DNA of 64,000 nt from Cryobacterium sp. Y82 (GTDB lineage: Bacteria; Actinomycetota; Actinomycetes; Actinomycetales; Microbacteriaceae). The translations under genes and the position numbers were made by a program. Of the stretch, positions 19,624 to 28,604 are shown piece by piece (within the stretch, counting starts at the first letter, position 1; each line of letters starts with the position of its first letter). The notes below the pieces were generated by a model that was not told the origin of the DNA, did not search any database, and worked only from the letters and a program-made list of their open reading frames with translations. The DNA is taken from contig NZ_PJJJ01000035.1 of the NCBI RefSeq assembly GCF_002929495.1, positions 62,270-126,269 on the forward strand, given 5' to 3'.

Positions 19624-22089
19624 TCAGGCCACCGAAGAGTAGGCGACGATGCCGCGGCGGATCGCATCCATGGCGCTACGAGCTGTCGGCCCAACCTGTC
19701 CGTCGCCGGCAATGCTGAGTTGGTCGAGCAGATCGATGGTCTGTTTCGTCCAGCGCACAAAGTCACCGGCGGCCATCTCGGCCTCATAGAGTACGTCGGC
19801 CAGCGACGCGCCGCGAGCCCACTTCCACATGGCGAGGCTGAGGCCGACCGCGAGCGGATTACTGCCGGGAAGCTTGTGGTCCCGCTCAAGATCATCGATT
19901 CGGCTCCACAGGTCCTGGGTTTCATCGAGGGCCGGTCTGAACGCCCCCTTCGGCAGGTAGCGGGCGTCGATCAAGCCTTCTTCACGTCTCGGCTCGAAGA
20001 CCAGCGCACAGGCCATTGCGGCGAGGCTCGCGGCATCGAGTTCGTTCCACAGGCCTCGGCGCAGAGACTCAGCCACCAGCAGATCCCTTTCCGCGTAGAT
20101 TCGGCGCAGGATGCGTCCGCTCTCGCTGAGCGCAATGGCGCCGCTCGCATCCGATTCGAGGTAGCCGTAGCCGAGCAGAACGTCGGTCACCCGATCGAAG
20201 ACGCGGGCAATGGCCCCGGTGCGCTCCGATATTTGCTGGTTGAGGGCATCCGTTTGGCGTTTGAGCTTGAACCATCGTTCCGCCCAGCGGGAATGCGCCT
20301 CTCTATCGGGACAGTGGTGGCAGCCGTGGGCTCGCATCTGCTTGCGCAGGCTGGTCACCTCCCGCTGGCGTTTGTCTCGTTCCCCGCGCAGAGAATTGTC
20401 GGCCTTGGTACCCTCCCGCTCCACCTCGGTCAGACGTCGACGAATGGCCGAATACTCTTCAAAGTCGCCCAGGTTACAAGTCATGCTGACCTTGAACCCG
20501 GCTAGGGATTCTTCTTGCTGACGCACAGTCCGGGCCAGGTCGACGACGGCCCGATCGGCCTGAAACTGGGCGAATGACGACTCGAGCACGCCGCGCGTGC
20601 GCGTGACGCCGAACTGATCGATGAGGTTGACGGCCATATTATAGGTGGGCTTGAAGCTGGAATTCAGCGGATACGTACGTCGGGAAGCGAGCGAGGCCAC
20701 TGCTTGCGGATCCAGTCCCTGTGCCCACTGAATGACCGAGTGTCCCAGGGTGTCGATTCCGCGGCGACCGGCACGGCCCGTTAGCTGGGTGTACTCCCCC
20801 GGAGTGATCGGCACGCGGGCCTCGCCGTTGAACTTCTCCAGTTTGTCAAGAACGACAGTGCGGGCGGGCATATTGATTCCCAGGGCCAGGGTTTCGGTGG
20901 CAAAGACAGCCTTGACCAGCTTCTTCTGAAACAGTTCTTCAACGACTTCCTTGAACGCCGGAAGCAGACCAGCGTGGTGGGCGGCGACACCGCGTTCGAG
21001 TCCGTCGAGCCACTCGAAGTAGCCGAGCACGCCGAGGTCTTCGTCGAGCAGTGTGCGGCATCGATCATCGACGATTTGACGTATTTCCTCGCGCTCGTGT
21101 TCCTGTGTCAGGCGTACCCCCGAGCGGAGCACCTGCCGCACGGCTTGATCGCAGCCGACCCGGCTGAAAATGAAGAAAATAGCCGGCAACAGGTGTTTGC
21201 CATCGAGCATGCGCACAATATCGCCGCGATCCATTCGGCCGCCGTCGAACTGTGCGCGTTGTTTGTCATGACCCCGGTAGTCCGCGGACGAGCCGCCCTG
21301 GCGACCAGAACCGCGACCACGCCCACGCCCACCGGCCGAGCGTCCGCCGGCATGCGCCAACCGCACGAGCTCGGGATTGACCCGATGCGCACCGATCAAT
21401 CCAGAGGAGTCGAACAGGTCGAGCATATTGTTCTTGACCAGCACGTGCTGTTCGAGCGGAACCGGCCGCTCCTCCGAGACGATCACGTCGGTCTGACCGC
21501 GAACTGCCTGCAACCAGTCGCCGAATTCTTCGGCGTTCGACACGGTGGCGCTGAGCGACACCATGCGTACCGGCTGCGGTAAGTGGATGATTACTTCTTC
21601 CCACACGGCACCGCGAAAGCGGTCCGCCAGGTAGTGCACCTCATCCATCACCACGAAAGCGAGGTCTGTGAGTAAGTCGGAATCGGCGTAGAGCATGTTG
21701 CGGAGCACCTCGGTGGTCATGACCACGATGCGTGCTCCCGGGTTGACATTGCTGTCTCCGGTGAGCAGCCCAACCTGGTCCGCTCCGTACTCGGCAACGA
21801 ACTCCTGGAATTTCTGATTGCTCAGCGCCTTCATGGGCGCGGTATAGAAAACCTTCGCCCGCGGCTTCTGCATGGCCAGGTAGATGGCGAATTCGGCAAC
21901 GATGGTCTTGCCTGCTCCGGTGGGCGCAGCAACGAGTACGCTGTTGCCGGCCTCAAGGCACGCGCAGGCCTCACGCTGGAACGGGTCGAGATCGAATTTG
22001 AGGCTGCGATCGAAAGCCAACAACTTCGGTTGGCTTGCTCGGGTGCGCGCTGCCGAATACCGTTCGGCCGGCGATTGCGTGTGCGTCAC
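19624..22089 (-). CDS. helY: DEVH-box RNA helicase HelY (Mtr4/Ski2-like)
   Basis: The 821-residue superfamily 2 helicase has a Walker A APTGAGKT (about residues 55-62), the DEVH box at 149-152, the motif III region VSLSATVSNAEEFGDW and motif VI QLTGRAGRRGID, followed by a long helical C-terminal domain of the Ski2/Mtr4 class. A glycine/arginine-rich insertion (AGGRSAGGRGRGRGSGRQGG, roughly residues 245-270) separates the two RecA-like lobes and may bind RNA. A small Cys/His group (CHHCPDREAH) lies in the C-terminal half. HelY is conserved next to tatC in actinobacteria and probably acts in RNA processing. Confidence 0.93.
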   Translation of the reverse strand: MTHTQSPAERYSAARTRASQPKLLAFDRSLKFDLDPFQREACACLEAGNSVLVAAPTGAGKTIVAEFAIYLAMQKPRAKVFYTAPMKALSNQKFQEFVAEYGADQVGLLTGDSNVNPGARIVVMTTEVLRNMLYADSDLLTDLAFVVMDEVHYLADRFRGAVWEEVIIHLPQPVRMVSLSATVSNAEEFGDWLQAVRGQTDVIVSEERPVPLEQHVLVKNNMLDLFDSSGLIGAHRVNPELVRLAHAGGRSAGGRGRGRGSGRQGGSSADYRGHDKQRAQFDGGRMDRGDIVRMLDGKHLLPAIFFIFSRVGCDQAVRQVLRSGVRLTQEHEREEIRQIVDDRCRTLLDEDLGVLGYFEWLDGLERGVAAHHAGLLPAFKEVVEELFQKKLVKAVFATETLALGINMPARTVVLDKLEKFNGEARVPITPGEYTQLTGRAGRRGIDTLGHSVIQWAQGLDPQAVASLASRRTYPLNSSFKPTYNMAVNLIDQFGVTRTRGVLESSFAQFQADRAVVDLARTVRQQEESLAGFKVSMTCNLGDFEEYSAIRRRLTEVEREGTKADNSLRGERDKRQREVTSLRKQMRAHGCHHCPDREAHSRWAERWFKLKRQTDALNQQISERTGAIARVFDRVTDVLLGYGYLESDASGAIALSESGRILRRIYAERDLLVAESLRRGLWNELDAASLAAMACALVFEPRREEGLIDARYLPKGAFRPALDETQDLWSRIDDLERDHKLPGSNPLAVGLSLAMWKWARGASLADVLYEAEMAAGDFVRWTKQTIDLLDQLSIAGDGQVGPTARSAMDAIRRGIVAYSSVA

Positions 22090-22129
22090 GTGATCCTTAA
22101 CAATTGCTACGAACGACTCTCAATACAGA

Positions 22130-22921
22130 CTAGAGCGCGAATTCTTTCTCGAAAGCCAGCACTTTCTTGGCGGCTCGACGGTCGTGCAACCAGGCGATGC
22201 CGTAGGCGGCAAAATACAACATGACCATGGGAATGGCCAGCAAGAACATCGAGACCACGTCAGCGGCCGGCGTAGCGATGGCCGTGAAAAGCACGATGAC
22301 CAAAATGGCGATTCGCCAGGATTTGATGATCGACGCCGCACTGATCACGCCGGCGAAGTTGAGCAGCACGATGAAGACAGGAAGGACGAAGGCAATACCG
22401 ATCGCCACGACGAGTTTGAGTACGAAGTCGAAATAGCCTTGCGCATTAATGAACGCTGAATCCTCGGTGGGCGCGAAACTCGTCATGAGCTCGACCACGT
22501 GCGGCAGCACGACCCAACCCGCCGCACAGCCGGCCAGAAATAAAGGAATGGCCGTGAATAGAAACCCGAACGTGTATTTCTTCTCGGTACGGGTCAGACC
22601 AGGCACCAAAAATGCGAAGACCTGGTACAGCCACACCGGGCTGGAAACTATCAGACCGACGTAGAGCGAAATTTTTAATTTTAGATCGAAGGCGCTCGTG
22701 ATGTCCGGGTAATTGATCTGGGCGTTGCGATGCTGCGCATTGATGATGGCGTAGATCGGCTCTCGCAATTGATCCCAGACAAAATCGGATAGGAACCAAC
22801 CAGCGATAGCACCAATCAGAAGGCCGGCTGCAGCGAGATAAAGACGCTTGCGCAGTTCGATCAGATGCTGCCCCAGCGACATCTTTCCCGCTTCGGTCGC
22901 ACGCCGTCCCGCACGGACCAT
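22130..22921 (-). CDS. tatC: Sec-independent protein translocase TatC
   Basis: The 263-residue protein has the six membrane helices of TatC, the receptor that recognises twin-arginine signal peptides. Signature segments are MSLGQHLIELRKRL at the cytosolic N-terminus, FAFLVPGLTRTEKKY in the loop after TM2, and FVLPVFIVLLNFAGVIS in TM4. Translation could begin at 22921 or at a second ATG at 22882 that has a good SD (GGGAAAG). The gene is six bases downstream of tatA, forming the standard actinobacterial tatAC unit. Confidence 0.96.
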   Translation of the reverse strand: MVRAGRRATEAGKMSLGQHLIELRKRLYLAAAGLLIGAIAGWFLSDFVWDQLREPIYAIINAQHRNAQINYPDITSAFDLKLKISLYVGLIVSSPVWLYQVFAFLVPGLTRTEKKYTFGFLFTAIPLFLAGCAAGWVVLPHVVELMTSFAPTEDSAFINAQGYFDFVLKLVVAIGIAFVLPVFIVLLNFAGVISAASIIKSWRIAILVIVLFTAIATPAADVVSMFLLAIPMVMLYFAAYGIAWLHDRRAAKKVLAFEKEFAL

Positions 22922-22927
22922 TCGCGG

Positions 22928-23185
22928 CTAAGGCTTCGAGGTGGGGTCGGCCGGGCGGGGCTCGGTCGGGAGGGACGTCTTTGCCACGCCGTCACCCGTC
23001 GTGCTCGTCGACCGCGGTGCGGCGTTGGGATCAGGGTCGACAGTGTCGCTCTTGATCTCGCTCTTGAAGATCTTCATGGACTGCCCCAGGCTACGTGCGA
23101 GTCCAGGAAGCTTTGGCGCACCGAAGAGGAGCAGTACAACGACGAGGATGATCAGAAAATGCCATCCGGTCAGGTTTTGCAGCAT
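22928..23185 (-). CDS. tatA: twin-arginine translocase subunit TatA
   Basis: The 85-residue protein has one N-terminal membrane helix ([25 protein letters not shown]), the FG-x-x-KLP hinge and an amphipathic helix (SMKIFKSEI), followed by an unstructured acidic/Ser/Pro tail, as in all TatA subunits. TatA oligomers form or weaken the membrane for folded-protein export with TatC. The SD AGAGGA precedes the ATG. It follows the small membrane gene by 22 bases. Confidence 0.96.
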   Translation of the reverse strand: MLQNLTGWHFLIILVVVLLLFGAPKLPGLARSLGQSMKIFKSEIKSDTVDPDPNAAPRSTSTTGDGVAKTSLPTEPRPADPTSKP

Positions 23186-23207
23186 GAGGGTGTGTCCTCT
23201 GTGTTAG

Positions 23208-23522
23208 CTAGCGGGCGTTTCGCATCAGTTTACCCCGCACGATCCGCGCATCGCGACGCACCTGACTCCGGTGACTGCGGTCAGCTCGATTCTGCTCGAC
23301 ATTGCGGAGTACCACGGCCACGTCCGCGAATACGGCGGGGATGAACGAGACGGACACCGACGGCACACCGAGGTCCACTGCGGAAACTTGATCGCTGAGG
23401 ACCTCAATCGCCCGCAGGGTCGTTAGGGCTTTACGGTAGAGCGTCACCGCGCACCAGCCCAGGACCACGAGGAGACCGGCCACCAGAACGCTCCAAATGA
23501 GCAACCAAGACCACCACGGCAT
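23208..23522 (-). CDS. small membrane protein of the pafBC-tatA interval
   Basis: The predicted 104-residue protein has one N-terminal hydrophobic helix (WSWLLIWSVLVAGLLVVLGW, about residues 4-23), a helical region and a strongly basic C-terminus (RADRSHRSQVRRDARIVRGK). I do not recognise a named family. It starts three bases after the pafBC stop, with GAGAGG as SD inside pafBC, and precedes tatA by 22 bases, so it is translated as part of the same operon. The topology, cytosolic basic tail plus one helix, suggests a membrane-anchored accessory protein. A role in Tat export is only a guess from position. Confidence 0.7.
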   Translation of the reverse strand: MPWWSWLLIWSVLVAGLLVVLGWCAVTLYRKALTTLRAIEVLSDQVSAVDLGVPSVSVSFIPAVFADVAVVLRNVEQNRADRSHRSQVRRDARIVRGKLMRNAR

Positions 23523-23525
23523 GCG

Positions 23526-25667
23526 CTACCTCTCGTCCGTCTCGGGCTGAACGTCGCCGGAGTACTGCGCCAGTCCGGCTGTCGCCCAGTCGAAAACGAC
23601 CTTGCGTGATTCTGCCGGTTCAAGCACTGTGACAATGCCAGCGAGGCTGGTGACGAGGCGTTTCAGAACGTGGGCATGAGCGACGCGCAGTGTGGTGCGC
23701 GTGCGTGCACCTGCTCCGACCACCTCGGACCGCTCGGGTCGGTAGTCGGCCAGCAACGGCAGCGCCGCGGTTGGGAGCTCGAGTCGCACATCAACATCGT
23801 CGCTCGACGGCTGAAACAGGGTGTCCGGCAGCAGCAGGTCAAGCGTATGTGAACTGCGCGGCGCGGCGGTGATGAGGGGACCGGTCATCCGGTCGAGACG
23901 GAAGGTTCGCACGGCTTCGCGAAGGTGGCACCAGCCCCGAAGGTACCAGTCGCTGTCGACGGATTCAATGCGCAAGGGATCGACGAGGCGGTGTTCCTGG
24001 TCGCCACGCGCATTGAGATAGTCGAACTCGACCTGCATCCCTGTGCTGAGGGCAGCCTGCACAATCTCGCGGGTCATGCCGGCGTCACGCTGAGCGACGG
24101 CGACCTGGGTGGGTGGCGCCGACGCGCCGCGGGTCAACTTAGCCATCAGCGATGCGATCGCATCGGTGTCGGCGTTGTGCGGCAAGGCGGACAGGTACTG
24201 CAGACCGGCGATGAGTGCTGCGGCCTCGCGCGCGGAAAAGCGAGGGGAGTCATCGATGGCGACCTGATGGGTGAGCACGATCCGATCATTGGTTTCGAAT
24301 TCGTCCCAGAGAATGTCGAACAGGTCGCCGTGCAGGTATTGACGTGTTTCCCCGGGAATTCCTGACAGGGCAATGAGGCTGACCAGTGTGCGCACCCGTT
24401 CCACTGCCAGTCCGAAGTGCTCGGCCACCTCGGTGACGGTGACCGGCCCCCGGTCGATCAGGTATGGGACGAGGGAGAGCAAGAGTGTGAGCTGGTCTCC
24501 GGCGACCCGAGGCTGGCTGGCTGCCTGGGAAGTCTGCGCGTGCAGCGGCGTCGGCCGGCGGCGCTGTGCGCGGACGGGCGGGGACGCGGAGGCTGCGCTG
24601 GCATGAGCGTCACGAGCGGCAACCAGTCGATTGTGCACGGCGGTGCGTAAGGCGAGTGGACTTTCGACGAACACCTCGGGCCCGAACCCCGCCAGTTCGT
24701 CGGCGAGGATGTTCACGTCGGTGAAGTGCAGGCTGCGTTCAAGCGTCGTTGGCGGGTCCGGCTGGGAGGCGGGGTACTGGGCAGCCTGCCGCGCGGCGAG
24801 CCGCACGGCAGCGTCGGATCCCGACACCACGACGATGTGGGCGACATTGCTAACCCACAGGGCATCGAGTTCAAAGAGCGCACGTGCGCTATCGGTCACG
24901 TTGCCCGGTTCGCCAACGCTAATGGGAGTCGGAGTGGAGTTCGCCAGAACTGTCACCGTGCCCACGATGCGAGCCAACAGGAAGGTGCGCGGGGCGTGAG
25001 CGACCTCATCCGTTGCGTAAAGGTGCCAGCGGCCTTCGTGCTGCACCAACGCACGCGGAGAAACCTCTCGACGGGCCGGCTTGGTCTCCCCCTGTTTGAG
25101 GTAGAGAAATGCCACGACCTGCGCGCGGTCGAGGGCTTTGCTCAACGGTTCGAAGCTCTGGTCTTTCGTGCGCAACAGCGGGGCGTAGCCCAACACCGGT
25201 TCGCTCGATTCGACACCCAGGGAGTTCAACTTCATCAGAGCCCGGCGGGATTCCCCGGACAACGATCCTTCCCGCCAGACCGTGCCGGCAAGTTTAAGTA
25301 GGGATACCTCGTCGGGAGTGAACGTCACATCGGCGGGTAGGTCATACAAACCCTTGGGAATTCGGTACCGCAAAAAGTGATTGCTGCCCGGATCATCGGG
25401 CGACTCAATTGTTTCGAGCGGAATCCCCAATTCGCGGATATCATCTTTGTCTCGCTCGAACTGGCGCTCCAGACTCTCATTCGAGCCGCCGGACGAGAAT
25501 CGCTGTCGGTAACCCTGCACGTTCGCGAGAATATCGGACTTGGTCAGCCCTGATTCCGTTGCTACGAGGGCGAGAACCAAGCTGAACAGCCGTTCCGGGG
25601 CCGTCACCAGCAACGGCTTGGCCTCGCTCGCGCTTTCTGGAGGTTCCGATTCAGGCGGGGTAGACAT
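23526..25667 (-). CDS. pafBC: PafB-PafC fusion, WYL-domain transcriptional activator
   Basis: The 713-residue protein contains two copies of a winged-helix plus WYL module. The first copy begins RLFSLVLALVATESGLTKSDI with WYL-like KALDRAQVVAFLYLKQGETK. The second begins LTLLLSLVPYLIDRGPVTVTEVAEHF with QVEFDYLNARGDQEHRLVDPL and DWYLRGWCHL. In mycobacteria PafB and PafC are separate proteins forming the heterodimeric activator of the LexA-independent DNA-damage response. Fused PafBC is known in Arthrobacter-like actinobacteria. A linker of about 40 residues rich in Ala, Pro and Arg lies between the halves. The gene starts 14 bases after the FKBP stop. Confidence 0.92.
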   Translation of the reverse strand: MSTPPESEPPESASEAKPLLVTAPERLFSLVLALVATESGLTKSDILANVQGYRQRFSSGGSNESLERQFERDKDDIRELGIPLETIESPDDPGSNHFLRYRIPKGLYDLPADVTFTPDEVSLLKLAGTVWREGSLSGESRRALMKLNSLGVESSEPVLGYAPLLRTKDQSFEPLSKALDRAQVVAFLYLKQGETKPARREVSPRALVQHEGRWHLYATDEVAHAPRTFLLARIVGTVTVLANSTPTPISVGEPGNVTDSARALFELDALWVSNVAHIVVVSGSDAAVRLAARQAAQYPASQPDPPTTLERSLHFTDVNILADELAGFGPEVFVESPLALRTAVHNRLVAARDAHASAASASPPVRAQRRRPTPLHAQTSQAASQPRVAGDQLTLLLSLVPYLIDRGPVTVTEVAEHFGLAVERVRTLVSLIALSGIPGETRQYLHGDLFDILWDEFETNDRIVLTHQVAIDDSPRFSAREAAALIAGLQYLSALPHNADTDAIASLMAKLTRGASAPPTQVAVAQRDAGMTREIVQAALSTGMQVEFDYLNARGDQEHRLVDPLRIESVDSDWYLRGWCHLREAVRTFRLDRMTGPLITAAPRSSHTLDLLLPDTLFQPSSDDVDVRLELPTAALPLLADYRPERSEVVGAGARTRTTLRVAHAHVLKRLVTSLAGIVTVLEPAESRKVVFDWATAGLAQYSGDVQPETDER

Positions 25668-25681
25668 GCGGGCCAGCCGGC

Positions 25682-26629
25682 TTAGTTGACGCCGAGAATA
25701 TCGACGACGAAGACCAGCGTTGACCCGGCCGGAATAGTGGCATCCACCGCGTCACCGTAGGCCTGGTCGGGAGGAATGACGGCGACGATCTGTGAGCCGA
25801 CCGTCTGTCCGATGAGTGCCGTTGCCAGCCCGGGGATGACCGCGTTGGGGACCATTTGAACGGGGCTTCCGTTGGTCCAGGTCGAGACGAAGTTTGTCTT
25901 TTCCTTCCAGAGCATGCCCGCGAGATTCGCCGTGACCGTCGAACCCTCCTCGACCTTCTCGCCGGTACCCTGCTTGAGCACACCGATTTCGAGCGTGGTG
26001 GGAGCGTCCCCGTTGGGCACGACAATGCCCGGGACACCGTTTTCATTGAGCACCACGGCGGGAAGGCCATTGGCCACGATCTGGTTGGCTCCGTCAGCTC
26101 GCGGCAGATACGCCTTGACGATGTCAACGACAACCACGAGGGCATCCGTCGCTTCGACGCGGAGCTGCTCGTTACCGCCGGCCGGACCAAACCCATCATC
26201 GGGGGAAATGACGACCGCGATGCGCTCACCTTCGCGGGCGCACAGGAGGCCGGCGACGATTCCGGGAAGGGTGGTCTCGGCGAGGGAAGTCGGAAAGGCA
26301 ACGCTGCCGTCGAACGGCGCCTGTTGAATGGCAGCGCCGGTCGTTCCGTTGTACATGGTCATGACTGCGGAGATCATTTGACCGGCGACAAGCTTCTCGC
26401 CGGAACCCTCGATGATTTGTGTGCGCTGAGTAGTTGATGACTTGAGCGGTGTCGGAAAGCTGACGTCTGGTGCCGAGCCGAAATCGCCGACGGCCGAGAC
26501 CAAGGTCGAGGCCGCACCGGACGTAGCCGGGGTTTCACAGGAGGCCTGGGCCGTGCCTGGGCCGGCGCACGCGGTCAATGCCGTCATCACGAGGCCGGCG
26601 GTGACGATCAGCGCGGATGCTTTGCGCAC
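25682..26629 (-). CDS. FKBP-type peptidyl-prolyl isomerase lipoprotein
   Basis: The 315-residue protein starts with a lipoprotein signal peptide (basic MRKAS, hydrophobic ALIVTAGLVMTAL, lipobox LTAC), so it is anchored outside the membrane after processing by Lgt and LspA and perhaps Lnt encoded nearby. Two FKBP-like repeats follow: about residues 65-180 (GSGEKLVAGQMISAVMTMYNG) and about 200-315 (GTGEKVEEGSTVTANLAGMLW, GQTVGSQIVAVIPPDQAYG). The second is closer to active FKBPs. The GTG at 26629 is chosen for the signal peptide and the AAGGA in front of it. FKBP genes hold this position before pafBC in many actinobacteria. Confidence 0.9.
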   Translation of the reverse strand: MRKASALIVTAGLVMTALTACAGPGTAQASCETPATSGAASTLVSAVGDFGSAPDVSFPTPLKSSTTQRTQIIEGSGEKLVAGQMISAVMTMYNGTTGAAIQQAPFDGSVAFPTSLAETTLPGIVAGLLCAREGERIAVVISPDDGFGPAGGNEQLRVEATDALVVVVDIVKAYLPRADGANQIVANGLPAVVLNENGVPGIVVPNGDAPTTLEIGVLKQGTGEKVEEGSTVTANLAGMLWKEKTNFVSTWTNGSPVQMVPNAVIPGLATALIGQTVGSQIVAVIPPDQAYGDAVDATIPAGSTLVFVVDILGVN

Positions 26630-26759
26630 AAGTCCTTCTTTCGGTACGGGGTTGCTGCAGCATGGATCTGCTGCGCGGGTGTGAGGTTGGTGCAGGTATT
26701 GCTGAGGCCAGACGGTTGCGACTTCGGCGCGATACAACCAAAATGGGCCGGGCCCTATC

Positions 26760-27761
26760 CTAACCGGCGTCGAGGTCGCGAGCCTTGGAAAGCTCGGCGC
26801 TCGTGCCAGCGGCCCGCACACGTTTGCGCATGACCTTGGCGCTGACGTTGCGTTCACCGAGCGCCCCCGGGGTCCAGGCCTCGACATCCGCGTCGCTGAA
26901 GTCCGTCTTTGACGGACGTCGCTTCAGCTCGGGCAGGATCGTATCGGGGGCGAGCCGACGTGCCGTTATCAGGAAACCGGTGTGGCCGATCATGCGGTGG
27001 TCCGGTCGCACTGCCAAACCCTCCACGTGCCAACCGCGAATCATCGTTTCATGGGAATCCGGATTCGTATAGAAACCGGTGCCGCGGATGGCCTCAGCCA
27101 CACGGGATAATTGCGTCACCGTGGCGACGTAGCACAGCAGCACCCCTCCCGGCTTCAGGGCTTCGGATACGGCGCCCAGGCATTCCCAGGGCGCCAGCAT
27201 GTCGAGGACCACCCGGTCGACACTCTGCGACGGCATCGTATCGGGCAACGTCTCGGCAAGATCGCCCAGGGTGATGGTCCAATTCTGCGGGTCATTCCCG
27301 AGGAAGGTAGCGATGTTGTCACGAGCGACGTCAGCGAATTCTTCGCGCCGTTCAAAGGAGGCGAGCCGGCCGGCCGGCCCGATCGCGCGCAACAGCCAGA
27401 GCGACAGCGCCCCGGAACCAACGCCGGCCTCAACGACTGTGGCGCCGGGAAAGATGTCGGCCTGCGCCAGAATCTGCGCAGCATCCTTGGGGTAGATGAT
27501 GGCTGCACCGCGCGGCATGCTCATCACGAAGTCCACCAGAAGCGGCCGCAGCGCCAGGTGCTCGACGCCAACGTTGTTGGTGACGACCGACCCGTCTGGC
27601 TGCCCGATGATGTCGTCGTGCGCGAGTATGCCGCGGTGGGTATGAAAGGTCAGACTTTCCTGAAGGGTGATGGTGTTCATCCGCCCTTTGGGCCCGGTTA
27701 GTTGTACCCGGTCGCCGACACGAAAGAGTCCACTGTTTTGAATGACCTGGTTGTTGCTCAT
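26760..27761 (-). CDS. trmI: tRNA (adenine-58-N1)-methyltransferase TrmI
   Basis: The 333-residue enzyme methylates N1 of A58 in the T-loop of tRNAs with S-adenosylmethionine and works as a tetramer. It has an N-terminal beta-domain (RVGDRVQLTGPKGRMNTITL), HTHRGILAHDDIIG, the SAM site VEAGVGSGALSLWLLRAIG and the active-site region VVLDMLAPWE. The start codon at 27761 overlaps the HAD stop in an ATGA arrangement. A basic C-terminal extension (about residues 290-333) is longer than in the mycobacterial enzyme. In many actinobacteria this gene directly precedes the Pup-proteasome cluster, which is not present here. Confidence 0.94.
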   Translation of the reverse strand: MSNNQVIQNSGLFRVGDRVQLTGPKGRMNTITLQESLTFHTHRGILAHDDIIGQPDGSVVTNNVGVEHLALRPLLVDFVMSMPRGAAIIYPKDAAQILAQADIFPGATVVEAGVGSGALSLWLLRAIGPAGRLASFERREEFADVARDNIATFLGNDPQNWTITLGDLAETLPDTMPSQSVDRVVLDMLAPWECLGAVSEALKPGGVLLCYVATVTQLSRVAEAIRGTGFYTNPDSHETMIRGWHVEGLAVRPDHRMIGHTGFLITARRLAPDTILPELKRRPSKTDFSDADVEAWTPGALGERNVSAKVMRKRVRAAGTSAELSKARDLDAG

Positions 27762-28546
27762 GCGAGTGGTGCGCTTTCGTTTCGGGCGGACACGGTGGGG
27801 GCGAGATAATGAACGGGAGAGGACGCTTCGGTACGCTTTAAATCGTGAAACAGTGCCGCGATATCGTGGATCGTTCGCCCGTCGAGCGTCGACCACCGCG
27901 TGTAGAGCATGCTCTCCGGCAGGTCGATCTGGTGGGGAACGGCGATGGTGATCGTGCCGGCGGCAACAGCGGATTCGACACCCGGCACGGAATCCTCGAT
28001 TGCAATGCACGATGTCGGGTCGACGCCGAGTTGCTCGGCGGCGACCAAATACGGGTCAGGATGCGGCTTGCTGTTTTCGACCATATCGCCAGCGACTACA
28101 ACGTCGAATGCTGCAAAGTCGATGAGGTCGATGATCTGGCGCGCCATGCGCTCCACCGACATAGTGACGAGTGCAGTCGGGACGCCGGCGGCTTTCAGCT
28201 GCCGCAAAAGCTCACGAGACCCCGGTCGCCAGGGAATCCCGTGTTCGGCCAACTGCTGCTGCACGCGGTCGGTCAGGCGCGCAACAATCGCGTCTGCAGT
28301 GAGATCGACGCCCCGTGCTTGCAGAATTGCCGCAGAATTCCACAATCCTGATCCGATCAGCAACATTCCATCTTCGTGAGTCCAGACACCGCCGAACTCG
28401 GCCATGAGCTCGGTCTCAGCACGCATCCAGTATGGTTCGGTGTCGACGATCGTGCCGTCCATGTCCCAGAGGACGGCGGCGGGCAGGGTAGCGGGCGTGG
28501 GCAGGGGCGGAGAAAAAATATTCACGGGGTTCAAGTCTAGGGCCAC
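27758..28546 (-). CDS. HAD-superfamily hydrolase, subfamily IA
   Basis: The 262-residue protein has the HAD motif I DMDGTIVDTEP (nucleophile Asp28 and acid/base Asp30), motif II around LVTMSVERMA, a lysine in NSKPHPDPYL and motif IV IAIEDSVPGVESA. The cap sequence between residues 40 and 110 is the helical C1 type of beta-phosphoglucomutase-like phosphatases, which usually act on small sugar phosphates. The substrate is unknown. It starts at a GTG (28546) and its stop overlaps trmI by four bases, an association commonly seen in actinobacteria. It diverges from the PAC2 gene. Confidence 0.88.
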   Translation of the reverse strand: MALDLNPVNIFSPPLPTPATLPAAVLWDMDGTIVDTEPYWMRAETELMAEFGGVWTHEDGMLLIGSGLWNSAAILQARGVDLTADAIVARLTDRVQQQLAEHGIPWRPGSRELLRQLKAAGVPTALVTMSVERMARQIIDLIDFAAFDVVVAGDMVENSKPHPDPYLVAAEQLGVDPTSCIAIEDSVPGVESAVAAGTITIAVPHQIDLPESMLYTRWSTLDGRTIHDIAALFHDLKRTEASSPVHYLAPTVSARNESAPLA

Positions 28547-28604
28547 CGCCTATCCTTGACTGAGGCCCTTCACGCGGAAGGCTCAAGAATTGAGGACATA
28601 AACG

